Source: an uncultured Eubacteriales bacterium (GTDB lineage: Bacteria; Bacillota; Clostridia; Oscillospirales; Butyricicoccaceae). From it: 23,725 nucleotides of DNA. Both the position numbers and the translations under genes were made by a program. This document shows positions 15,738 to 22,778 of this stretch, in pieces (position 1 is the stretch's first letter; every line of letters begins with the position of its first letter). The stretch lies in NCBI GenBank assembly GCA_949740695.1, contig CATJIY010000168.1, positions 1-23,725 of the forward strand, given 5' to 3'. The notes below the pieces were generated by a model. That model did no database searches. It was not told where the DNA came from and saw only the letters and a list, made by a program, of their open reading frames with translations.

Positions 15738-16526
15738 ATGGATTCCTTACGGCAAAAACGGCTTTTTCTGTTGGATATGGATGGGACAATCTATCTGGGG
15801 GACAGGCTGTTTCCGGGAACATTGCCATTTCTGCACCATGTTCAGCGGATTGGGGGACGAGCGGTTTATCTGACCAACAATTCTTCCAAAAGCGTGGACT
15901 GCTATCTTGAAAAATTGGCCAGAATGGGGATTCCGGCGTCCCGGTCAGATTTTTGCACCTCGGCGCAGGTAACGGTCCGATATTTGCAAGGCCAATCCTA
16001 TCGAAAAATCTATGTTTTTGGCACCGATTCTTTCCGGCAGCAGTTGGAGCAAGCAAAGCTGCCGGTGACCGTTCAGCCGGAAGCGGACGTAGACTGCCTG
16101 TGTATGGGCTTTGATACCCAGCTGACCTTTCAAAAGCTGGAGGACGCCTGTATTCTGCTGGGCCGTAAGGTGGACTATATTGCCGCCAACCCGGATTGGG
16201 TATGTCCCACTGAATTTGGTTATGTGCCCGACTGCGGCAGCGTGGCCGAGATGCTGTTTCGCGCCACTGGCCGCCGGCCCCGATTTTTGGGTAAGCCCGA
16301 ACCAGATATGGCTTTGCTGGCCATGGAGCTGGCAGGGGCTTCTCCCCAGGAGACCATTTTGCTGGGGGACCGGCTGTATACCGATATCGCCTGTGGTAAA
16401 AACGCTGGGATCGACGCTGCCCTGCTGCTCAGCGGAGAGGCCGTTTTAGCTGACCTGGCGGGAAGTCCGGTACAACCGGATTATGTGTTTCAAGATATTC
16501 AAGAGTTCTTGGATACGATTAAATAG
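15738..16526 (+). CDS. HAD-IIA family hydrolase (NagD-like phosphatase)
   Basis: The 262-residue cytoplasmic protein has all HAD motifs: DMDGT with D13 and D15, motif II LTNNSSKS, the conserved KPEPDM lysine motif and the GDRLYTDI acidic motif near the C-terminus. Members of this NagD/AraL/PNPP subfamily hydrolyse phosphate from small sugar or nucleotide phosphates; the substrate cannot be read from the sequence. The frame is open upstream to 15627, but the ATG at 15738 lies just after a promoter and an ACGAGGTG site and gives the expected short lead into motif I. The P1 peptidase gene follows after 22 bases, so the two are likely co-transcribed. Confidence 0.93.
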   Translation: MDSLRQKRLFLLDMDGTIYLGDRLFPGTLPFLHHVQRIGGRAVYLTNNSSKSVDCYLEKLARMGIPASRSDFCTSAQVTVRYLQGQSYRKIYVFGTDSFRQQLEQAKLPVTVQPEADVDCLCMGFDTQLTFQKLEDACILLGRKVDYIAANPDWVCPTEFGYVPDCGSVAEMLFRATGRRPRFLGKPEPDMALLAMELAGASPQETILLGDRLYTDIACGKNAGIDAALLLSGEAVLADLAGSPVQPDYVFQDIQEFLDTIK

Positions 16527-16548
16527 CAAAGAAGAGCGAGGTAAATTT

Positions 16549-17586
16549 ATGGGCTTAGACAAAGCATCGGGCATCCGGATTGGAAAGGGCACTCCGGGAA
16601 AACGCAATCTGATTACCGACGTTCCCGGCGTCAAAGTGGGTCAGGTAACCATCCGGGATGGAGCCGACGTCAATACAGGCGTGACCGCTATTTTGCCCCA
16701 TGAGGGCAATCTGTTTCAGGATAAAGTGATGGCGGCTTCTGCCGTCATCAATGGATTTGGAAAATCCATGGGCTTGATTCAGGTGGAAGAGCTGGGAACT
16801 ATCGAAACTCCCATCATTATGACCAACACTTTGAGTATCGGCACGGCTGCCAACGCCCTGATTAAGCATATGCTGGAGCAGAATCCGGATATCGGATTGA
16901 AAACCGGTACGGTGAACCCCTTGGTCTGCGAGTGTAATGATGGCCGGATGAACGATATCCGGGGCATGCATGTTCAGGAAGCGCATGTGTTCCAGGCGCT
17001 GGCCAACGCTTCCGATACCTTTGAGGAAGGGGCGGTAGGTTCGGGAACCGGTATGTGCTGCTTGGGATTAAAGGGCGGCATTGGTTCGGCTTCCCGCGTT
17101 GTAAAGCTGGACGGTCAAGATTATACCATCGGCGCTATTGTCATGAGCAACTTTGGCGGCGCGGGACGTTTGCTGATTGAGGGCCGTCATATGGGCGAGG
17201 AGATTCAGCAAAAGCTATCCAGCGAGCAAAAGGACCAGGGGTCTATTATTATGTTGCTGGCTACCGATATTCCTTTGAATGAGCGCCAGCTCAAGCGGAT
17301 TTGCCGCCGGGCGGGCGTGGGATTGGCCCGCACTGGTTCTTATTATGGGAATGGCAGCGGAGATATTGCCATTGCCTTTACCACCGCCAACCGGGTGCCG
17401 CATTATAGCAAAACTGCCATTTTAGAGATGAAGATGATGGACGACGAACACATTGACCCGGTGCTGGATATGAGCGCCGAGGCGGTGGAGGAAGCGATTA
17501 TCAGCTCTCTGTATCATGCCGAAACCACCGTTGGCCGGGCTGGCCGGGTGCAGCGTGGCCTGCGGGAATATCTGGAAGAAAAATAA
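16549..17586 (+). CDS. P1-family (DmpA-like) self-processing aminopeptidase
   Basis: The 345-residue protein belongs to the DmpA/BapA family (peptidase family S58, also called P1). These are cytoplasmic N-terminal-nucleophile hydrolases that cut themselves into two chains and release N-terminal residues, including D-Ala or beta-amino acids in studied members. Conserved stretches include NLITDVPGVKVGQVT, GVTAILPH, the GTAANALI region and the cleavage site GSIIMLLATD, where Gly231-Ser232 should be split and Ser232 become the nucleophile. The NGSGDIAIAF segment is also typical. The start at 16549 has a GCGAGG site; the earlier frame start lies inside the HAD gene. A strong terminator follows the stop. 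Confidence 0.92.
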   Translation: MGLDKASGIRIGKGTPGKRNLITDVPGVKVGQVTIRDGADVNTGVTAILPHEGNLFQDKVMAASAVINGFGKSMGLIQVEELGTIETPIIMTNTLSIGTAANALIKHMLEQNPDIGLKTGTVNPLVCECNDGRMNDIRGMHVQEAHVFQALANASDTFEEGAVGSGTGMCCLGLKGGIGSASRVVKLDGQDYTIGAIVMSNFGGAGRLLIEGRHMGEEIQQKLSSEQKDQGSIIMLLATDIPLNERQLKRICRRAGVGLARTGSYYGNGSGDIAIAFTTANRVPHYSKTAILEMKMMDDEHIDPVLDMSAEAVEEAIISSLYHAETTVGRAGRVQRGLREYLEEK

Positions 17587-17599
17587 ATGGAACGCTCTG

Positions 17600-17630
17600 A
17601 CGCCTTGCGCAATGCGCAAGGCGTTTTTTT
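17600..17630 (+). terminator. Strong intrinsic terminator after the P1 peptidase gene
   Basis: An 11-base-pair perfect stem (ACGCCTTGCGC and GCGCAAGGCGT) with loop AAT is followed by a run of T. It starts 13 bases after the stop codon. Confidence 0.93.
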
Positions 17631-17668
17631 ACAACGAAAACAGCTCCCCATATAGAAATGGGGAGCTG
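17631..17668 (-). terminator. Intrinsic terminator after the PBP gene (minus strand)
   Basis: A perfect 11-base-pair stem (CAGCTCCCCAT and ATGGGGAGCTG, loop ATAGAA) lies at 17641-17668. Read on the minus strand it is followed by TTTTCGTTGT. It lies 60 bases past the PBP stop and abuts the opposing plus-strand terminator. Confidence 0.8.
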
Positions 17669-17728
17669 TGGATGAAAAAATGCTGATTTACACTGGAGCA
17701 GAAGGCTTTATTCTTTGGCCAATACTGG

Positions 17729-20404
17729 TTATGGATTGAAAATGCCGCCGATTTGGTCAAAAAAGTTGCTGAATGGATTGTTGTTTTCTCCTGAATTCTC
17801 GGAGCCTTCCGAGCCGGGGTCTTGCGTATTGCTTCCCGGGTTTTCTGGCAGTGAAGGGTCGGAAGCGGGCGTATCGGGAAGATCCGGGTCGTCCGGCGTT
17901 CCGGGGTCGGTTGGCTCCTCCGGCGTATCGGGAAGCGGCAGGATGGGTTGGTTGGGATCAATGGGCTGGTTCGGTTCGTTGGAATCTAAGGGCGGGAACA
18001 GCCAGCCGGGATCGGGGGGAGGATCAGGCTCGGGCGGCGTCTCTGGCTGAGTGTGCGTGGTGCAGACAATATAAGTGGCCGGGGCAGCCTTCTGATAACC
18101 GGCGGCGACTTGCTCTTCGGTCAACTCATATGGCGCACAGTATTGCTGATCTCCAATGGTTACGGTGGAAGGACCTGGATAAGCCCGCTGATAATTCATC
18201 AAGCTTACCGTCTTTTTATAAGTATCCGGACAATAATCATTGGCAATCATGCCGGAGCCGCACAAAGTCACAGAAACATGGCAGGAGCAGGTGCGCTTGG
18301 GAACGTCCTCGGCCGCCAGCATGGCGGTGGCGACCCTGCTGCCCCGAACATCGTTGGAGCAGAGGTCGCTGGCCAGCAGGCCGCAGTCCAGGCAATAGGT
18401 CACTTTATTCATGGGGGTGCTTAGATCAAAAGAGGCGTTTTCCTTGCCTTCCAAGACGCTGCTCATTACCCGATGCCACAGCTCCAAGGCTGGGTTGGTA
18501 GAGAACTTTTGCAGGCTTTGCTGACGGTCAAAGCCAAACCAAACCACCCCTGCGTAATAAGGCGTAATGCCGGCGAACCAGCGGTCGTTATCCGCGCTGG
18601 TGGTGCCGGTTTTTCCGCCTACTTGAATACCGTTAATCGCAGCCTTGCGGCCGGTGCCGTTGGTGACCACGTTGGTCAGCAGCTGGATCATATAATCTCG
18701 GGTTTTGGTGGACATGGCTACCGTCGTCACCGGAGTGTTGTCGATGAGCAAAGTTCCGTTGGAATCATAGATTTTGGTATACAAAACCGGCGTGGTGTAC
18801 TGTCCGTTGTTGACGAAAGCGCAATAGGCCGCCGTCATTTCCAGTACGGTAACGCCCTTGGTCAGCGAACCCATGGAAAGAGGACTGAGATCTTTATCGC
18901 TGTATTCCTTGGTGGAGCCGTCGCTGAGGGTGCGGGTCATGCGCTCCACCAAGTTCAGCCCCATGTTGGTGGTGGACCAGTTGTAGGAACGCTCCACCCC
19001 CACTTGCTGAAGCAAGTCCACCGCCACCGTATTATAGGAGTTGGCGATGCCCTTCAGAATGGTGCAGCGGCCGCTGTACCGCCGGTTTTCGTTATAGGGC
19101 CAGCCAATGCCGTCGCCTCGGGCGGTAAAGTCCTTGGGCGCGTCGTCCACCACCGTAATGGGGGTGACGCAGCCATATTCCAGAGCGGGAGAATAAACCG
19201 TGATGGGTTTGATGGCCGAACCGGGGCTGCGATAAGTCTGGGTAGCCCGATTGAGCACCAGATCGCCCTCTTTTTCGCCCCGGCCGCCATAAAGGGCTTT
19301 TACATAGCCGGTATATGGGTCCATGATCACCATGGACGCTTGGGGAAAGGTACCGTCGTTACCCAAATCGCCGGGGAAATTTTCTTCATCTAGAAATACG
19401 GCGTCCATTTTTGCCTGAATTGCTGGATCCAAGGTGGTGACGATTTTCAGACCGCCGGTATAGAGGAGCTGGATGGCCATGCTTTCGCTATAGCCCAGCT
19501 TGGTTTGCAGGTCGGCTTTAACCGCTTCAATGACCGCGTCCTCAAAATAACTTTGATAGCTGCCGGCGTCGCCGCTTTCCTGGTTGCCTCGATAGGCCTG
19601 AACGTCCTCAGCCATAGCCTGATCATACTGAGCCTGGCTGATATTGCCGTATTCCTTCATGGTATAAAGCACGGTTTCCCGCCGCTCGGCGTTTTGTTCG
19701 GGAAAACGCTTTAGATCATATTTATAGGGGTTTTTTACAATGCCGGCGATGGAGGCGCATTCCGCCAGAGTCAAATCCTTGGGTTCCTTGTTAAAATAGG
19801 TTTTTGCCGCCTGATAGACGCCGTAAGCTCCCTGACCAAAATAAATTTTGTTCAGATAGATTTCCAAAATATCGTCTTTTTCGTAGCGCTTTTCCAGGTC
19901 TAGCGCCCGCATAATCTCTTGGAGCTTGCGCTTTACCGAAACGTCGTCGTCGCCGGTGACATTTTTAATCACCTGCTGGGTAATGGTGCTGCCGCCGCCG
20001 GTAAAGTCGCTGACCAGGCCGGTCCATTTGAGCGTAGCGCCAATGGTGCGCTTCCAGTTAATGCCGTGGTGGGTATAAAAGCTGTTGTCCTCTACCGAAA
20101 TAAAGGCGAGCTGAAGCTGCCGGGGAATCTCGTCCAAAGAGACCCATACCCGGTTTTCCGACCCATGGAGGCTGTCCAGCTCTTTTTCTTCTCCGGTTTC
20201 CGGGTCTACATAATATAAGAAGCTGGTCAGATTCATTCGGACGCTGTCCAAATAAATCTCTACATCGTTGCTGACATATTTGTTGATGTATACCGCGAAA
20301 ACCATGCCGCAAATGGCCGTAGTGGTCAGACCGATCAACAGAATGGTCAGCAACACAAAGCCGATGGTCCGGCCGATATGCCGTTTCTTCTTGGGTGCGC
20401 TCAA
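17729..20404 (-). CDS. Class A penicillin-binding protein (PBP1A type)
   Basis: The 891-residue bifunctional enzyme polymerises and cross-links peptidoglycan. A short basic cytoplasmic end and one membrane segment (about 12-37) precede the GT51 glycosyltransferase domain, with catalytic Glu105 in SVEDNSFY and the GGSTITQQ motif. The transpeptidase domain has S396-A-I-K399, S456-Y-N and K598-T-G. After it come nine cysteines between 671 and 781, then a roughly 105-residue tail rich in Pro, Asp and Glu that ends with a short hydrophobic NPFSNFFDQIGGIF stretch. The start is a TTG (bases 20402-20404) with AAAGGAG nine bases upstream. It is the only minus-strand gene, with its own promoter and terminator. 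Confidence 0.96.
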   Translation of the reverse strand: MSAPKKKRHIGRTIGFVLLTILLIGLTTTAICGMVFAVYINKYVSNDVEIYLDSVRMNLTSFLYYVDPETGEEKELDSLHGSENRVWVSLDEIPRQLQLAFISVEDNSFYTHHGINWKRTIGATLKWTGLVSDFTGGGSTITQQVIKNVTGDDDVSVKRKLQEIMRALDLEKRYEKDDILEIYLNKIYFGQGAYGVYQAAKTYFNKEPKDLTLAECASIAGIVKNPYKYDLKRFPEQNAERRETVLYTMKEYGNISQAQYDQAMAEDVQAYRGNQESGDAGSYQSYFEDAVIEAVKADLQTKLGYSESMAIQLLYTGGLKIVTTLDPAIQAKMDAVFLDEENFPGDLGNDGTFPQASMVIMDPYTGYVKALYGGRGEKEGDLVLNRATQTYRSPGSAIKPITVYSPALEYGCVTPITVVDDAPKDFTARGDGIGWPYNENRRYSGRCTILKGIANSYNTVAVDLLQQVGVERSYNWSTTNMGLNLVERMTRTLSDGSTKEYSDKDLSPLSMGSLTKGVTVLEMTAAYCAFVNNGQYTTPVLYTKIYDSNGTLLIDNTPVTTVAMSTKTRDYMIQLLTNVVTNGTGRKAAINGIQVGGKTGTTSADNDRWFAGITPYYAGVVWFGFDRQQSLQKFSTNPALELWHRVMSSVLEGKENASFDLSTPMNKVTYCLDCGLLASDLCSNDVRGSRVATAMLAAEDVPKRTCSCHVSVTLCGSGMIANDYCPDTYKKTVSLMNYQRAYPGPSTVTIGDQQYCAPYELTEEQVAAGYQKAAPATYIVCTTHTQPETPPEPDPPPDPGWLFPPLDSNEPNQPIDPNQPILPLPDTPEEPTDPGTPDDPDLPDTPASDPSLPENPGSNTQDPGSEGSENSGENNNPFSNFFDQIGGIFNP

Positions 20405-20463
20405 GGCTAAAAACTCCTTTCCCCTAAGTGGTCAAAGGCAAAATGATTTCATATGTATCAAGC

Positions 20464-20469
20464 ATTATA
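20464..20469 (-). promoter_or_regulatory. Extended -10 promoter for the PBP gene
   Basis: On the minus strand the perfect -10 TATAAT is preceded by TGT, giving the extended TGnTATAAT form. The 17-base spacer position carries only ATGATT, a poor -35. The start codon lies about 60 bases downstream. Confidence 0.6.
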
Positions 20470-20563
20470 ACACAGATTTCCGGGAAAATCATCGTTTGAA
20501 AAAGAAAATTTGTATGAACAGCCCTCCAGTGGGAACACTTTTAGAAAAAGGAGGGAATTTTCC

Positions 20564-20941
20564 ATGAAATCTGGATGGCCCAGAAGGCTGCTGCTGATTG
20601 TGGCGGGAACGGTGGCCGCGCTGTTTGTGGCGGCGGCGGTGCTGACCTTAACAGGGGAGGATCAGCCCCAGGATCCTGCCGGTCCGCCCCAGGAGGAAAT
20701 GAACCGGGCTTCGGCTCCAAGCACGGAGGTGACCCTGCCCTCCGGACCTGCGCCGCTGTATCGGGTGGCCAGCTATCAGGGGTTGGTATCGGTGTTTCCG
20801 CCCCAGGGGGACCGGCCGATACAAGTTACCGAAACTCCGGTGGCCGCTTTGCCGGAGGCCGATCAAGCGGCGCTGGAACGGGGGATCGAAATCTTTTCTC
20901 AGGAAGAGTTGGCGGGATTGCTGGAGGATTACGGTTCCTAA
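20564..20941 (+). CDS. Small membrane-anchored protein with BofC C-terminal-like domain
   Basis: The 125-residue protein has one N-terminal membrane anchor (about 8-27) with a basic start. A Pro-rich linker and a C-terminal module of about 60 residues follow: YRVASYQGLVSVF, then TETPVAALPEADQAALERGI, EELAGLLEDYGS. This pattern resembles the BofC C-terminal domain. In B. subtilis BofC is a forespore intermembrane-space protein that restrains SpoIVB signalling to pro-sigma-K. Many Clostridia encode short stand-alone versions of unknown role. The ATG at 20564 has AAGGAGGG nine bases upstream; the upstream ATG at 20510 has no such site. It is divergent from the PBP gene. I assign the domain from memory of the pattern, not from a search. 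Confidence 0.72.
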   Translation: MKSGWPRRLLLIVAGTVAALFVAAAVLTLTGEDQPQDPAGPPQEEMNRASAPSTEVTLPSGPAPLYRVASYQGLVSVFPPQGDRPIQVTETPVAALPEADQAALERGIEIFSQEELAGLLEDYGS

Positions 20942-20951
20942 ATATTGGAAA

Positions 20952-21005
20952 ACTGCCGGCGGTGGCAGAGGGAGCGCGAATCCAATGGGCGGCAGTGCTT
21001 TTTTT
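20952..21005 (+). terminator. Possible terminator after the BofC-like gene
   Basis: ACTGCCG (20952-20958) can pair with CGGCAGT (20990-20996), followed by GC and seven T. The intervening 31 bases contain a small internal TGCC/GGCA hairpin. The long loop makes it less certain than the other terminators. Confidence 0.45.
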
Positions 21006-21044
21006 CCACTCTTCTGCATAGATTGAAACTGCGGAGGTGGCGAG

Positions 21045-21527
21045 ATGAAAATTTACACATTCAAACTGACCAAAAAGCATATCGTGGCGGCCATCCTTCT
21101 TGTGGCGGCAGTGGTTGCGGCGGTAATTGTGCTGGCGCCGGGAGGGCAGGCGGCTCCCACTGGGGCGGCTGTTACCGTCCGGAGCCAGGAGGACTGCGTG
21201 GAGTATCTCAGTTCTCTGGGATACCAGCTGGAGACGGGAACCGCGCAGACCAAGAAGGTACAGATCCCCAAGGAATTTGACCAGGTGTATGAGTCTTACA
21301 ATCAGATGCAGCAGCAATGCGGCTATGACCTGCGGGACTACGCCGGCAAAAAAGTGGAGCTGACCACCTTTCAGGTGACCAACGATCCTTCGGGGGAAGA
21401 AGTGCTGCTGGATGTTTTGGTCTACAAAAACAAAATCATCGGCGGAGCGGTCTATACCCGGTCGGTAGACGGGTTTATGCGGGGGCTGGCTCCTGTGGAA
21501 AGGCAGACCGCTGGAGCGGGGGAGTGA
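21045..21527 (+). CDS. DUF4830 domain protein, membrane-anchored
   Basis: The 160-residue protein has a Lys-rich N-terminus, one membrane segment (about 13-31) and an external domain. The domain carries the DUF4830 pattern: a CVEYLSSLGYQ helix, VQIPKEFDQVYESYNQMQ, GYDLRDYAGKKVEL, and a C-terminal LVYKNKIIGGAV followed by VDGFMRGL. The family is widespread in Clostridia, has no known function and is usually short and exported or anchored. The start has a GGAGGTGGCG site. It lies 103 bases after the BofC-like gene with a possible terminator between, so co-transcription is uncertain. Confidence 0.85.
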   Translation: MKIYTFKLTKKHIVAAILLVAAVVAAVIVLAPGGQAAPTGAAVTVRSQEDCVEYLSSLGYQLETGTAQTKKVQIPKEFDQVYESYNQMQQQCGYDLRDYAGKKVELTTFQVTNDPSGEEVLLDVLVYKNKIIGGAVYTRSVDGFMRGLAPVERQTAGAGE

Positions 21528-21541
21528 TGCTTTCCCGGCCG

Positions 21542-21578
21542 GCAAACGAAAAGCATCCTTGGGGTGCTTTTCGTTTGT
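21542..21578 (+). terminator. First of two look-alike hairpin terminators
   Basis: A 12-base-pair perfect stem (AAACGAAAAGCA and TGCTTTTCGTTT) around TCCTTGGGG extends by one more C-G and one G-T pair. It starts 15 bases after the DUF4830 stop. The T residues lie inside the arm, not after it, and the stem is nearly symmetric between strands. Confidence 0.65.
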
Positions 21579-21658
21579 TCCATGAGGGGCGCGGAACCGG
21601 GAGAGGCATGAGCAAAACCGACCGGGAGGGTCCGGGTAAAACTGTTTTTTCAAGATGG

Positions 21659-21693
21659 AAGCATCCCTGGGGGGTTCCCAAGGGGTGCTTTTT
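21659..21693 (+). terminator. Second look-alike hairpin terminator
   Basis: AAGCATCCC pairs with GGGGTGCTT (one G-T), with an inner TGGG/CCCA stem, and is followed by TTT. It repeats the AAGCATCC...GGTGCTTTT core of the hairpin 115 bases upstream. An extended -10 element starts just after it. Confidence 0.75.
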
Positions 21694-21694
21694 G

Positions 21695-21703
21695 TGGTAT
21701 GAT
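21695..21703 (+). promoter_or_regulatory. Extended -10 promoter for the nucleotidyltransferase gene
   Basis: TGGTATGAT matches TGn plus a -10 box (TATGAT at 21698-21703). The -35 position falls in the preceding terminator stem (TTCCCA) and is poor. The ATG is 60 bases downstream. Confidence 0.45.
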
Positions 21704-21762
21704 ATTACAAAAAAGCGCTGGGGAAGGGACCGGCGTGTGAAGTGTGAAGGAGGTATGGGAGG

Positions 21763-22662
21763 ATGGAAAAACCAGCCCTTGTAATTATGGCGGCGGGGAT
21801 GGGCAGCCGGTATGGCGGCCTAAAGCAGATCGACCCGCTGGGACCTAACGGGGAAATGATTTTGGATTATTCGATACACGACGCGCTCCTTGCCGGTTTT
21901 GGCAAGGTGGTATTTGTCATTAAACGGGAGATGGAGGAGCTCTTTCATCAAAAAATCGGCAGCCGCTTTTCAGAAAGACTGGAGGTGGCCTACGCTTTTC
22001 AGGAGATGGAGGATTTGCCCGGAGGTTTTCTCCCGCCGGAAGGCCGCCAGCGGCCCTGGGGCACCGGTCACGCGGTGTATGCCGCAAGAAAGGCGGTTTC
22101 CGGTCCCTTTAGCGTCATCAACGCGGATGATTTTTTAGGACGGGACAGCTTTTTGCAATTGGGGGATTTTTTCCGAAAAGGTTGTACGGGGGAAGCCTTG
22201 GCAATGGTGGGCTTTCCGCTTTGTCATACCCTCAGCGGCAGCGGCGGCGTTTCCCGCGGCGTGTGTCAGGCCGAAAAGGGATTTTTGCGCGCCATTGTGG
22301 AGCGGGGGGATATCCGGCGGGATTGCAGCGGGGTGATCTCTTGGGCCGGACCGGAAAACCGGTTGCCTTTGCCGGATAAGACGCCGGTTTCTATGAACGT
22401 ATGGGCGCTGCACAGCGATCTTTTTTCCTGGATGGAGGCCGATCTGGCCCAGTGGCTGGAAGAGGGAGCGGGGGACCCTATGAAACGGGAATATTTTCTC
22501 CCCGCCTTTATTGACCGGATGATCTCGGCGGGAAAAGTGTCTGTGGCTTTGTTGGAAACTCGCTCCAAATGGTATGGGGTTACCTATCAGGCCGACCGGG
22601 AACAGATGGCGCAGACGTTGGCGGCTTTTTATCAGGAAGGACGGTATCCCGCCCTGCGGTGA
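21763..22662 (+). CDS. Sugar-nucleotide-type nucleotidyltransferase
   Basis: The 299-residue cytoplasmic protein has the NTP_transferase fold signature MAAGMGSRYGGLKQ (from residue 9) followed by GPNGEMILDYSI. The metal-binding stretch VINADDFLG lies in the middle. Such enzymes transfer a nucleotide to a sugar phosphate or related acceptor. The form resembles the stand-alone clostridial nucleotidyltransferases whose acceptor is unknown, so I do not assign GalU, RmlA or another specific activity. The ATG at 21763 has AAGGAGG eight bases upstream. The gene stands alone, with a terminator and promoter before it and the lepA promoter after it. Confidence 0.88.
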   Translation: MEKPALVIMAAGMGSRYGGLKQIDPLGPNGEMILDYSIHDALLAGFGKVVFVIKREMEELFHQKIGSRFSERLEVAYAFQEMEDLPGGFLPPEGRQRPWGTGHAVYAARKAVSGPFSVINADDFLGRDSFLQLGDFFRKGCTGEALAMVGFPLCHTLSGSGGVSRGVCQAEKGFLRAIVERGDIRRDCSGVISWAGPENRLPLPDKTPVSMNVWALHSDLFSWMEADLAQWLEEGAGDPMKREYFLPAFIDRMISAGKVSVALLETRSKWYGVTYQADREQMAQTLAAFYQEGRYPALR

Positions 22663-22674
22663 GGGAAAAAGCCC

Positions 22675-22703
22675 TTGTATAAACCGCGCCGGCGTGGTAT
22701 GAT
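22675..22703 (+). promoter_or_regulatory. Promoter of lepA
   Basis: TTGTAT at 22675-22680 and TATGAT at 22698-22703 are separated by exactly 17 bases, and TGG precedes the -10 (extended form). The lepA ATG lies 75 bases downstream. Confidence 0.7.
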
Positions 22704-22778
22704 AAAGCCATTCCGCCCCCTTTCTTCCAGGCCGTTGCGGCTTGGGGCCTATTCTATATCTCAAAAGGAGCGAACATC

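Noticed and set aside
17715..18050. Gly/Ser-rich plus-strand open frame
   Set aside because: It is the antisense reading of the proline-rich and acidic PBP tail, not a collagen-like or cell-surface gene.
18473..19393. Plus-strand open frame of 306 codons opposite the PBP gene
   Set aside because: It is antisense to conserved transpeptidase motifs (SAIK, SYN, KTG) and is explained by the GC-rich codon use of the PBP.
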